64,000 nt of DNA, taken from contig NZ_NIHE01000002.1 in NCBI RefSeq assembly GCF_002806995.1, positions 124,001-188,000 of the forward strand. Direction: 5' to 3'. Shown here piece by piece: positions 44,874 to 53,367 of the stretch. The position numbers and the translations under genes are program-made. The number at the start of each line of letters is the position of its first letter. The stretch's first letter is position 1. The notes under the pieces are model-generated. The model was not told the origin of the DNA and did not search any database. It saw only the letters and a program-made list of their open reading frames with translations. Source of the DNA: Confluentibacter lentus. GTDB taxonomy: Bacteria; Bacteroidota; Bacteroidia; Flavobacteriales; Flavobacteriaceae.

Positions 44874-45596
44874 TTAAAGGCTGCTTTTCAGCTTTTCAAC
44901 TTCAGCAATGGTGTTTCTATAAATACGTTGGTTTTGTTTGGTCATATTTTGGGATTCCAAATAAATTTCATCTAATATGGCTTTGGCTTCTTCCTTTTTG
45001 TCTCTATTTAATAAAAACTTTGCCAGAATAAAACGCTCTTCGTAAAACGAATATCGGATGTCTATTTGTTTTAAATTCGTTTCAGCTTCCTCAAGTCTGC
45101 CTAATTTTTCCAATGCCAATCCGTAAAAGAATTGCGATTTGGATTTTAGGAATTCTGAACTATCCTTAATCTTTTCCGCATACAAAATAATGTTGTTGTA
45201 ATCTTCAACGTTAAAATAACACTCTATGAGTTGCTTAGTGGCATAGAAATCGTTTTGTAAATTATCATCTAATGCGTCCAAATAATGCGGAATGGCATTC
45301 GTAAAATCTTTGTTTTCTAGATAAGCGTCTGCCAAATTAACACGGTTTTGGTAGGTTTCAGAAAACTGAAGCTTCTTTTCCAAATCCTTTATCCTTTTAG
45401 TTGGATTTATAATAGACACTATATTCTCTTGAATTTTATTGGCATCACGTTTATTATAAACTTGGGTAATTAAATAAATGACAGAACCAATGAGCGGTAG
45501 GAATAAAATAGCAAACACCCAATAATACGGATTTCTATTCTTGAAGAGATGGTAAATACAATACGCTTGTAAGGCAATAATAAAGTAATAATACAT
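44874..45596 (-). CDS. Membrane-anchored TPR protein
   Basis: 240 residues. Two N-terminal hydrophobic segments (YYFIIALQAYCIYHLF and YYWVFAILFLPLIGSVIYLITQVY), which resemble the PLDc_N membrane motif, are followed by a short linker and about four TPR-like helical repeats (residues about 85-225; ADAYLENKDFTNAIPHYLDAL, FFYGLALEKLGRLEEAETNLKQ). Likely a cytoplasmic scaffold at the membrane. Partner unknown. Confidence 0.75.
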   Translation of the reverse strand: MYYYFIIALQAYCIYHLFKNRNPYYWVFAILFLPLIGSVIYLITQVYNKRDANKIQENIVSIINPTKRIKDLEKKLQFSETYQNRVNLADAYLENKDFTNAIPHYLDALDDNLQNDFYATKQLIECYFNVEDYNNIILYAEKIKDSSEFLKSKSQFFYGLALEKLGRLEEAETNLKQIDIRYSFYEERFILAKFLLNRDKKEEAKAILDEIYLESQNMTKQNQRIYRNTIAEVEKLKSSL

Positions 45597-45630
45597 TAAA
45601 AACCGTTTTTACAATGATACAAAATAAGTA

Positions 45631-46389
45631 TCACCTAATGAATACTAATTCGGTTTCGGTTGACATAGGTTCGCTAAACTGATAACCTTCATAATTAAAT
45701 CCTCTAACATCATCTAAGGTTTTGGCATTGCTATCAATAATATAGCGCGTCATATACCCTCTGGCTAATTTGGCAAAGGTCATAATCATTTTATACTCCC
45801 CATTTTTAAAGTCTTTGAAACTACAAGTCACCACAGGCACTTTTAATAATTTGGTGTTTATGGCCTTAAAATATTCGTTACTGGCAAGATTTAAAAACAA
45901 TTCACCGTTTTCCAATTCATCATTAAGGGCTTTTGTAATGGTTTTGCTCCAAAATTCATAAAGGTTTTTGTTTTTACCAACTGGAAAACTGGTCCCCATT
46001 TCCAAACGGTAGGGTTGTATTAAATCCGTTGGTTTCAATAAGCCGTACAAACCAGAAATAATACGAACGGTGTTGTTAAGTTTTTCAAATTTATCTTCTG
46101 GAATGGTATAGGCATCAAGTCCGCGATACACATCACCACTAAACGCATAAATAGCTTGTCGGGCATTATCCGTTGTAAAAGGTAATTCCCATTGTTGATT
46201 ACGCTCATAATTTAGCTGCCCCAACGCATCAGAAATACTCATAAGTTTCGATAAACTTTTAGCGGATTTCTTTTTAAGAAGTTTATTGATGCGCTCTGAA
46301 TCCTTTAAAAACCGAGCTTCCGTAACACTATTATTTGGCAATTTACTTTCAAAATCCAAAGACTTTGCTGGCGATAATACTAATTTCAT
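45631..46389 (-). CDS. yaaA: Peroxide stress protein YaaA
   Basis: 252 residues of the YaaA/DUF328 family: MKLVLSPAKSLDFES at the N-terminus, YRGLDAYTIPEDKFEKLN, ISGLYGLLKPTDLIQPYRLEMGT and the C-terminal GYMTRYIID...FNYEGYQF. In E. coli YaaA lowers intracellular iron and protects DNA during hydrogen peroxide stress, and DNA-binding activity has been reported. The first of two near-identical direct repeats covers its start codon. Confidence 0.9.
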   Translation of the reverse strand: MKLVLSPAKSLDFESKLPNNSVTEARFLKDSERINKLLKKKSAKSLSKLMSISDALGQLNYERNQQWELPFTTDNARQAIYAFSGDVYRGLDAYTIPEDKFEKLNNTVRIISGLYGLLKPTDLIQPYRLEMGTSFPVGKNKNLYEFWSKTITKALNDELENGELFLNLASNEYFKAINTKLLKVPVVTCSFKDFKNGEYKMIMTFAKLARGYMTRYIIDSNAKTLDDVRGFNYEGYQFSEPMSTETELVFIR

Positions 46390-46500
46390 CAGATAATTTT
46401 ATTGTTTTAGGGGTCTGATGCCATGCCTTTTTATTAAAATCCATTTGTTTGAAATCTTAAACTGAACACGCATTTCATCAGATAATTTTTATTGTTTTAG
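46384..46500. repeat. Direct repeat at the yaaA start
   Basis: TTTCATCAGATAATTTTATT followed by GTTTTAG (46384-46410) recurs with one extra T at 46473-46500, 89 bp apart. The first copy includes the yaaA initiation codon. The rest of the 273-bp spacer (46390-46662) shows no gene. Confidence 0.7.
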
Positions 46501-46662
46501 CTGTTTAAATTAAATCATTTCAAATCTACAACTACTATCCCACTTTTAAAATCCAAACCAACAGTTATTTGTAATGGACTTATAATTCTAATTGATGATT
46601 TAAATAAATGTAATCATAAAAATAATTAACTTCGTTTACAACTAAAACTAAACATTAATAAA

Positions 46663-47151
46663 ATGAGAACATTACGCACTTTATTAGCACTTACCATGGT
46701 ATCCATATTCACCCTTAACACCAACGCACAAACTATGACAAAAGACCAGAAAAAATCAGAAAAAACATTCATTAAATATGCCGATGAAGCCTTAAAACTC
46801 ATGACACAAGAAGCTCTAAAGATGGACATAAAAGGCGTGGGCATCGTTTGTTACATTCCTGGTAATGAAACAAAATCTTGGATATCTAAAATGATTGTAG
46901 TAAAAACCACGGGCACCCCAAAGCAAAACTTTATAGCCGTAGCACACTCTAAAGCTGCTGAAATGGCCGAAACCCTAATCAATAGCGGTAGTAACATCAG
47001 AGAAATAAAAACAGGCGAATTTGGATATATTGGTGGTGTTATCAAAAAAATAGATTCCGGTTATTTATTAGCAACGTTTTCTGGGGCTACTGGTGAGCAA
47101 GATGTAGAGGTTGCTACCAAAGTATTGGATTGGTTGGTTGCTAAATTTTAA
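46663..47151 (+). CDS. Exported GlcG/HbpS-like domain protein (tentative)
   Basis: 162 residues with a signal peptide (TLLALTMVSIFTLNTNAQ). The remainder, EALKLMTQEALKMDIKGVGIVCYIPG, then SKAAEMAETLINSG and GEFGYIGGVIKKI, suggests the alpha/beta fold of GlcG/HbpS (heme-degrading-like) proteins. The match is by general pattern, not by a decisive motif. It precedes the exported enolase-superfamily gene by about 200 bp on the same strand. Confidence 0.5.
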   Translation: MRTLRTLLALTMVSIFTLNTNAQTMTKDQKKSEKTFIKYADEALKLMTQEALKMDIKGVGIVCYIPGNETKSWISKMIVVKTTGTPKQNFIAVAHSKAAEMAETLINSGSNIREIKTGEFGYIGGVIKKIDSGYLLATFSGATGEQDVEVATKVLDWLVAKF

Positions 47152-47354
47152 GAATCTATTAAAAGCACCTTTGCTGAATCAAAATAAACTAAAATTATCT
47201 CGCATTAAAAGTTTAAAAATTCACGCAATCGGTTGTTTCATTTGAAAAAAAATCTATTTTTGATAAAATAAAACATATTTCAGTTAAAATAGAATATATT
47301 TTTATTTTTTGAATTAATGTTTTTATCTAAAATCCACTAACTAAAAACCACTCT

Positions 47355-48854
47355 ATGAAAACCGTACTAAAGGAACTCATCGCAAAAAACAAAGAGGAAG
47401 AAAAAATCTATACAACCTCCAGACAGGCAGAAATTGATAGCCCGAAAACGGGTGATGACAGAAGAACATTCCTAAAAAAAACAGCTTTAGGTGGCATGGC
47501 ATTAACAAGTCTTGTAGGTTTATCTATGGAAGACACCCTAGCGCAAACCACCTCTAAAGTCAATCGTTTTTCTGCGCCTTCCGACTTAAAAATAACCGAC
47601 ATGCGCTATGCACTAACCAATGTTATGGGTGGTACAGCCATTATTAGAATAGACACCAATCAAGGTATTTATGGTTTGGGAGAAGTGAGGGATGCTGCCG
47701 ATGTACGTTATGCTCTATTTTTAAAAAGCCGTATTCTTGGAGAAAACCCCTGTAACGTTGAAAAAATATTTAAAACCATCAAACAATTCGGAGGTCCTGC
47801 AAGACAAGCAGGTGGTGTTTGCGCTGTTGAAATGGCCTTGTGGGATTTATGCGGAAAAGCCTATAATGTGCCAGCTTGGCAATTATTAGGTGGACGATAC
47901 AGAGATAAAATAAGAATGTATGCTGATACGCCCGAAGCTAGTTCTCCTGAAGAACAAAAAAAATTAATAGAATTCCGTATGAAAGACCAAGGTTATACTT
48001 GGTTGAAAATGGATGTATCCATTACTGAATTAAAAGGAAAACCAGGAACCGTTGTGAATGGCAAATTCTGGGAAGATGCTAGAGGTAATTTAGCACAATG
48101 GGGAGACCAAGCAAATTCCATGTCCTATGCCAACACCATGCACCCCTTTACACAAATACAGATTACCGAAAAAGGCTTGGAAGAATTAGCTAGCATTGTA
48201 GAAAATGTTCGTAGTATGGTGGGTTATGAAGTGCCTATATCTACTGACCACTATGGGCATTTTGACTTAAATAATGGAATTCGTTTGGCAAAAGCATTGG
48301 ATAAATACCGATTAGCTTGGTTTGAAGATATGGTGCCCTGGCAATATACTGAACAATGGAAAACCATTACCACAGCTATTGAAACACCTACCACCACTGG
48401 CGAGGATATTTATTTATTAAAAGATTTTAAACCATTAATCCATGAACGTGCCGTTGATATCATCCATCCAGACTTAGCCTCTTCGGGAGGTTTATTGGAA
48501 ACCAAACGCATAGGAGATTATGCAGAGGAATTTGGTGTAGCCATGGCCATGCATCAAGCAGGTACGCCAGTATCTTTCATGGCGAGTGTACATTGCGCTG
48601 CTGCAACACAAAATTTCTTAGCACTAGAGCATCATTCGGTAGATTTACCATGGTGGGAAAGTTTAGTTAAAACCGTTGGTGGGTTTAAAATGATAGATAA
48701 AGGGTTTGCTACCGTACCATTAACAGCTCCTGGTTTGGGTATCGAGTTAAACGAAGATGTATTGAAAGAACATTTACACCCAAGGGATAAAAGTTATTTC
48801 AAATCTACCGACGAATGGAACGAAAGACGCTCACACGATAGAACTTACAGTTAA
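47355..48854 (+). CDS. Tat-exported enolase-superfamily sugar-acid dehydratase-like enzyme
   Basis: 499 residues. A long N-region leads to a twin-arginine signal (DDRRTFLKKTALGGMALTSL, residues about 33-52). The mandelate-racemase/muconate-lactonising core follows: capping-domain AVEMALWDLCGKAYNVPAWQLLGG, KMDVS, metal ligands in STDHYGHFD, WFEDMVPW and GEDIY, and HPDLASSGG...AMHQAG. Abstraction of a proton alpha to a carboxylate in a sugar acid, in the periplasm, is the likely reaction; the exact substrate is unknown. It is 31 bp before the RraA-like gene. Confidence 0.85.
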   Translation: MKTVLKELIAKNKEEEKIYTTSRQAEIDSPKTGDDRRTFLKKTALGGMALTSLVGLSMEDTLAQTTSKVNRFSAPSDLKITDMRYALTNVMGGTAIIRIDTNQGIYGLGEVRDAADVRYALFLKSRILGENPCNVEKIFKTIKQFGGPARQAGGVCAVEMALWDLCGKAYNVPAWQLLGGRYRDKIRMYADTPEASSPEEQKKLIEFRMKDQGYTWLKMDVSITELKGKPGTVVNGKFWEDARGNLAQWGDQANSMSYANTMHPFTQIQITEKGLEELASIVENVRSMVGYEVPISTDHYGHFDLNNGIRLAKALDKYRLAWFEDMVPWQYTEQWKTITTAIETPTTTGEDIYLLKDFKPLIHERAVDIIHPDLASSGGLLETKRIGDYAEEFGVAMAMHQAGTPVSFMASVHCAAATQNFLALEHHSVDLPWWESLVKTVGGFKMIDKGFATVPLTAPGLGIELNEDVLKEHLHPRDKSYFKSTDEWNERRSHDRTYS

Positions 48855-48885
48855 TCAACCTCAACTAAATTAAACAAATCATAAC

Positions 48886-49818
48886 ATGAAAAAAATAATT
48901 TTAGCAACCTTGAGCTTGTTTACGTTTTATACGATTCAGGCGCAAGAAGTTGCTGCAACTCCAGAATATATTAAAATGCTTACTTCTAAATGGAATGGTG
49001 AGCGTTTAGAAGATGGCAGACCCAAAGTCTCAGATGCCGTTTTACAACGATTAAAGAAAATCCGCATTGAAGAAGCGTGGGGGTTTTTACGGAATAAAGG
49101 ATTCAATAACCAACATGAAGGCAATTGGCAAATCATCCATCCAGAAGATGTCATGACAGGTCGCGTACTTACTGCCCAATACATGCCGTTACGTCCCGAC
49201 TTTCAGCAGGTGATTAAAAAACAAGGTGGTTTGGAAAAACGTGACACTATTGGTGGCAGTAATTCTTGGCCTATTGAAATACTAAAACCAGGCGATATAT
49301 ATGTTGCCGATGGTTACGGACGCATTGTGGATGGTACCCTAATAGGCTCTAACCTAGGGAATGCCATTTATGCCAATTCCAAAAACGGCGTTGTTTTTGA
49401 TGGTGGCATTCGCGATTTGGGTGGATTATTAGAAATTGAAGGCTTTAATGGTTGGTACCGTGGCGAAGACCCATCGTACCTTCAACAAGAAATGCTAACC
49501 ACTATTAATATGCCCATCCGTATTGGAAGAACCACGGTATTACCTGGCGATGTGGTATTGGCAAACCGTCACGGCACTATTTTCATTCCTGCGCATTTGG
49601 TGGACGAATTGGTTATTTCTTCGGAATTTGTGGCATTACAGGATGAATTTGGTTTTCAACGATTGCGTGAAAAAAAATACTTGGCAGGACAAATTGATAG
49701 CCAATGGACTCAAGAAATCAAGAATGATTTTAAAGATTGGTTGCAAAAATACCCAGACAGCAAATTACCTATGACACGCCAAGAATTGAATGATTATATG
49801 AAAGCCAGAAAATTTTAG
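48886..49818 (+). CDS. Exported RraA-like / HMG-aldolase-family protein
   Basis: 310 residues with a signal peptide (IILATLSLFTFYTIQAQ). The RraA/HMG-CHA-aldolase fold is seen in IEILKPGDIYVADGYGRIVDGTLIGSNLGNAIYANSKNGVVFDGGIRDLGGLLEI, with the R and D of DGGIRD matching the metal/pyruvate site of aldolases. The extended C-terminus (REKKYLAGQID...) is not part of classical RraA. Pairing with the exported dehydratase suggests a two-step periplasmic sugar-acid route. Confidence 0.8.
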   Translation: MKKIILATLSLFTFYTIQAQEVAATPEYIKMLTSKWNGERLEDGRPKVSDAVLQRLKKIRIEEAWGFLRNKGFNNQHEGNWQIIHPEDVMTGRVLTAQYMPLRPDFQQVIKKQGGLEKRDTIGGSNSWPIEILKPGDIYVADGYGRIVDGTLIGSNLGNAIYANSKNGVVFDGGIRDLGGLLEIEGFNGWYRGEDPSYLQQEMLTTINMPIRIGRTTVLPGDVVLANRHGTIFIPAHLVDELVISSEFVALQDEFGFQRLREKKYLAGQIDSQWTQEIKNDFKDWLQKYPDSKLPMTRQELNDYMKARKF

Positions 49819-49831
49819 TTGATAATAAAAT

Positions 49832-49913
49832 AATCCCATCATTGTGAAATTTTAAAAAAAGTAGCGGTAATTTCAAATAAAGAGACTGCTTTGTTCCTCA
49901 CAGTGACGGGATT
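49832..49913. repeat. Palindromic element after the RraA-like gene
   Basis: Ends AATCCCATCATTGTGA (49832-49847) and TCACAGTGACGGGATT (49898-49913) are complementary at 14 of 16 positions; a T-rich run follows. It is related to the trp-operon repeats by its GACTGCTTTGTTCCTCAC part. It may also terminate the operon. The remaining spacer to 50043 shows nothing. Confidence 0.65.
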
Positions 49914-50043
49914 GTTTTTTGTGAAAAATCAATTAAAACATACTTATTCTAATCCCTGATAGTTAGAATTGGTTAGCCATTTTTCAATGAATTGTTGTTT
50001 ACTTTCTGGTGTAAACCTAAAAGTACAATACTATATAAACAAA

Positions 50044-50400
50044 CTACCTTCCCACAACAACCTTTCGGTGTTCAAGTCCCCAATCTGTGAGATTGTTGAT
50101 GATAGTTCTTAATGTTAAACCATGTTGCGTGAGTTCATATTGAACAGTTATGGGTTGTGTGTCCAGAACCGTTCGTTTTACTATTTTATTTATTTCCAAC
50201 TCTTTCAATTCCTTGCTCAACATTTTATTGGAAATGCCAACCACATCATTTAAAATATCAGAAAACCGTCTTTTGTTATAATAGCAAATAGAGGAAATAA
50301 TGGCTATTTTCCATTTTCCACTGAGCACATCCATGGAATCTTGAACAGCCATCATTTTCTTTTTATGTTCGTCTGTTTGGAATTCGGCACAATTCTTCAT
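50044..50400 (-). CDS. HxlR-family transcriptional regulator
   Basis: 118-residue winged-helix regulator. The HxlR pattern VLSGKWKIAIISSICYYNKRRFSDILNDVVGISNKMLSKELKELEINKIVKRTV is complete, and a Cys near the N-terminus (NCAEF) is typical of family members that sense electrophiles or redox changes. It is divergent from the SDR gene with a GTTACT array between them. Confidence 0.9.
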   Translation of the reverse strand: MKNCAEFQTDEHKKKMMAVQDSMDVLSGKWKIAIISSICYYNKRRFSDILNDVVGISNKMLSKELKELEINKIVKRTVLDTQPITVQYELTQHGLTLRTIINNLTDWGLEHRKVVVGR

Positions 50401-50407
50401 GTTTCTT

Positions 50408-50467
50408 GTTACTTAAAGGTTACTTCGTTACTCGTATGTTATAGTTACTTTTAGTAACAAAGTTACT
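50408..50467. promoter_or_regulatory. GTTACT operator array for HxlR
   Basis: GTTACT occurs at 50408, 50419, 50427, 50444 and 50462, and the inverted AGTAAC at 50453. The copies at 50444-50458 form a palindrome GTTACT-TTT-AGTAAC. The spacing of about 8-18 bp suits a dimeric regulator. The SDR -7 box TAATTTTG (50487-50494) lies just downstream. Confidence 0.6.
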
Positions 50468-50486
50468 AAAATAAATTTAAGTGTTA

Positions 50487-50494
50487 TAATTTTG
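50487..50494 (+). promoter_or_regulatory. -7 box of the SDR gene
   Basis: TAATTTTG fits TAnnTTTG and lies 25 bp before the ATG at 50520. Confidence 0.5.
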
Positions 50495-50519
50495 ACACTT
50501 AAACTTAAAGAAATTTAAA

Positions 50520-51275
50520 ATGAATAGATTAGAAAACAAAGTAGCCATCGTAACAGGGGCATCCAAAGGAATAGGCGCCTCTATCGCTAAACATTATGCT
50601 ACTGAAGGCGCCAAAGTAATTGTGAATTATGCATCAAGTAAAGAAGATGCGGATAAGGTGGTGAAAGCCATAACAGAACATGGTGGAACAGCTATTTCAG
50701 TGCAGGGCGATGTATCAAAAACATCGGATGTTATTAGACTTTTTGAAGAAACAAAAAAAGTGTTTGGTACTCTGGATATTTTAGTAAACAATGCGGGTAT
50801 TTATCCATCAGCTTCAATTGAAGAGGTTACAGAAGACTCTTTTCACAGATTATTTAATATTAACGTATTAGGCCCGCTATTAACCATTAAGGAAGCTGTT
50901 AAATTGTTTGAAAATAAAGGCGGGGTCATCATTAATATTAGCTCTGGGGTTAGCACAACACCAATGGCTATGATAGCTGAATATTCCGCTACAAAAGCGG
51001 CTTTAGATGCCATTACTGTTTCTTTATCAAAAGAATTTAGCGGTAGAAACATCCGAATCAACTCGCTTTTGCCTGGCGGCGTGGAGACAGAAGGCACTAG
51101 AATGGCGGGAATTACAGGTAGTGAATTAGAAAAAACCATCATTGCCAATACGCCATTGGGTCGCATTGGACATCCAGATGATATTGCAAAAGCAGCTGTT
51201 TTTCTAGCTTCAGACGATTCCGCTTGGATTCATGGAGAGAAAATTACCGCTTCTGGAGGGGTGTATGGTTTGTAA
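50520..51275 (+). CDS. Short-chain dehydrogenase/reductase (SDR), classical type
   Basis: 251 residues: cofactor motif VTGASKGIGASIA, NNAGIYPSASIEE, catalytic Ser in IINISSGVS, YSATKAALDAITV (YxxxK), and INSLLPGGVETEG. Resembles 3-oxoacyl-ACP reductase / glucose 1-dehydrogenase-like SDRs. Probably repressed or activated by the divergent HxlR regulator in response to a reactive carbonyl or electrophile (inference). Confidence 0.88.
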   Translation: MNRLENKVAIVTGASKGIGASIAKHYATEGAKVIVNYASSKEDADKVVKAITEHGGTAISVQGDVSKTSDVIRLFEETKKVFGTLDILVNNAGIYPSASIEEVTEDSFHRLFNINVLGPLLTIKEAVKLFENKGGVIINISSGVSTTPMAMIAEYSATKAALDAITVSLSKEFSGRNIRINSLLPGGVETEGTRMAGITGSELEKTIIANTPLGRIGHPDDIAKAAVFLASDDSAWIHGEKITASGGVYGL

Positions 51276-51307
51276 AAAACACGGACTTTAATAGCATATT
51301 TTAAATG

Positions 51308-51344
51308 GGACTGAAGCACTTTGATAAACTTCAGTCCTTTTTTA
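51308..51344 (+). terminator. Terminator after the SDR gene
   Basis: Stem GGACTGAAG / CTTCAGTCC with a 12-base loop and six T. Confidence 0.8.
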
Positions 51345-51386
51345 TTTATATAAATTCAAGATCCGTATAAATGACAAAACAGGACT

Positions 51387-52433
51387 TTACTCCTCCAACT
51401 CCTGATATTTAGAATATGTGCGCCATTTTTCGATGCATTGTTGCATATCTTCTGGAATCTCAGAATTAAAGCGCATAAACTCCCCTGTTCTGGGATGCAT
51501 AAATCCTAAGGTTTTGGCGTGCAATGCTTGGCGTGGCAAGATTTTAAAACAGTTATCTACAAACTGTTTGTATTTGGTAAATGTCGTACCTTTTAAAATG
51601 AGATCGCCACCATAACGTTCGTCGTTAAACAAGGTGTGCCCAATGTGTTTCATGTGCACCCGTATTTGGTGCGTACGTCCCGTTTCCAACTTGCACGATA
51701 CTAAAGTGACATAACCCAAACGTTCCAATACTTTATAATGGGTGACGGCAGGTTTACCTTTATCATCTGCATCATCACCTAAATAAACGGTATTTTGCAA
51801 TCTGTTTTTTGGATGTCTGCCAATATGACCTTCAACGGTGCCTTCCTCCTCTTCCATATTTCCCCAAACCAAAGCAACATATTCGCGTTCACTGGTTTTT
51901 TCGGCAAATTGTAAAGCTAGGTGCGCCATGGCTTGTTCGGTTTTGGCAATAACCAAAAGTCCGCTAGTGTCTTTATCTATTCTATGAACCAATCCGGGAC
52001 GGTCGCTGGAGTTATTTGGCAGATTATCAAATCTGTAAATCAAGGCATTTATTAAGGTTCCAGAATAATTACCATGACCGGGATGCACCACCATACCTGC
52101 AGGTTTATTGACTACTAAAAGTTCATCATCTTCATAAACAACATCTAAAGGTATATTTTCACCTACCAATAAATTTTCATGTGGTGGATGGGTAAACAAA
52201 ACCCTGATAGAATCATAAGGTTTTACTTTGTAATTGGATTTTACAGGAACATCATTAACGAAAATACTACCGTTTTTAGCACCTGCCTGAATTTTATTCC
52301 GAGTCGCATTTTCAATACGGTTCATTAAATATTTATCGATTCGAAGTGGCCCTTGACCCTTATCAACAGTAAAGGCATAATGTTCGTAAAGATCACTTTC
52401 TTCATCAATGAATTCTGGTATATAGTCTTCCAT
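51387..52433 (-). CDS. RluD-like 23S rRNA pseudouridine synthase
   Basis: 348 residues of the RluA/RluD family. N-terminal S4 domain (about 20-90: RIDKYLMNRIENATRNKIQAGAKNGSIFVNDV), then catalytic domain with VVNKPAGMVVHPGHGNYSGTLINAL and the signature GLVHRIDKDTSGLLVIAKT (catalytic Asp near 155), and the late KLETGRTHQIRVHMKHIGHTLFNDERYGGD. Likely modifies helix 69 of 23S rRNA. It lies 48 bp downstream of the PASTA gene on the same strand. Confidence 0.9.
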   Translation of the reverse strand: MEDYIPEFIDEESDLYEHYAFTVDKGQGPLRIDKYLMNRIENATRNKIQAGAKNGSIFVNDVPVKSNYKVKPYDSIRVLFTHPPHENLLVGENIPLDVVYEDDELLVVNKPAGMVVHPGHGNYSGTLINALIYRFDNLPNNSSDRPGLVHRIDKDTSGLLVIAKTEQAMAHLALQFAEKTSEREYVALVWGNMEEEEGTVEGHIGRHPKNRLQNTVYLGDDADDKGKPAVTHYKVLERLGYVTLVSCKLETGRTHQIRVHMKHIGHTLFNDERYGGDLILKGTTFTKYKQFVDNCFKILPRQALHAKTLGFMHPRTGEFMRFNSEIPEDMQQCIEKWRTYSKYQELEE

Positions 52434-52481
52434 GTAGTATAGTAACTGGGATTAACCAGAGGCATTTATTACTTTAAAAAA

Positions 52482-53108
52482 TTAGTTTAAGTCTGAAGGA
52501 AGATCAATGTCTTCGGAACTGATTGGAGCTAAACTGTCTTGTTCAGCAGACATGCCCGGACGATTACCATTACCAAGTACCAAATCTATTTTAGACATCT
52601 TTGGCAGTCTGGTGTCGGCATGGATTTCCTTTCCATTATGAAGCATTTTTAGCACAACATCTTTACCAATATTGTCAACATAAGTGCGGTTCCCCAATTG
52701 AAACCCCACTGCTTCTAGTGTTGGCAGGGCTTGTCTTAGGGTTTTCTCGGTTAAATTTGGCACCTGCATTTTTCTGTAACCCGATGGGTTAAGTGTGATG
52801 TATATTTTTCGATCTTCCTTCACTTTGGTTCCTGCAACTGGTTCCTGTTCAATCACCGAAAACTTGGGATAATCAGGATTGTAATTTGCAGAATCTTGAA
52901 TTTGCATCACCAAATTATTGTTTTTCAGTTCCATTTCAACAACACTTATGGATTTACCGGTAAGATTGGGCACGGTTTCAAATTCACCATGGTTGGTAGA
53001 AATATTTAACCATTTCATTAAAATAATAGTAAGTACAATAATAGCACCAACGGCTATTCCTATTTGCTTTAAAAACGTTTTACTGGACAGAAATTTAATA
53101 ATGCTCAT
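52482..53108 (-). CDS. Membrane-anchored PASTA-domain protein
   Basis: From ATG 53108, 208 residues. One transmembrane helix (about 18-36: GIAVGAIIVLTIILMKWL), then PASTA-type repeats in the periplasm (FETVPNLTGKSISVVEMELKNNNLVMQI; KMQVPNLTEKTLRQALPTLEAVGFQLGN), the form known from penicillin-binding proteins and Ser/Thr kinases. No kinase domain here. The in-frame ATG at 53138 gives a 10-residue extension. It is divergent from ddl, which fits a cell-wall role. Confidence 0.82.
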   Translation of the reverse strand: MSIIKFLSSKTFLKQIGIAVGAIIVLTIILMKWLNISTNHGEFETVPNLTGKSISVVEMELKNNNLVMQIQDSANYNPDYPKFSVIEQEPVAGTKVKEDRKIYITLNPSGYRKMQVPNLTEKTLRQALPTLEAVGFQLGNRTYVDNIGKDVVLKMLHNGKEIHADTRLPKMSKIDLVLGNGNRPGMSAEQDSLAPISSEDIDLPSDLN

Positions 53109-53367
53109 GGATTGAAAATATTTAACAAAACTAAACAAATTATATGATTCAAAAATCCCATTCGTTCAATTTTCGGTTTTGTATATACGTTTATCGAAAA
53201 TAAAAAGGTTTGTATTTGTTGCAATTATTTCATCTTTCTTAATTCCTTTTAGAAAAAATAAATGATATTTTTACAAAACGGTTGAGCCCTATTATTTATT
53301 TAAAAGCAACTATCAATAAAAATACGAGAATTGCATAAGACCAATAAAAAACAGTAAACATCTACAC

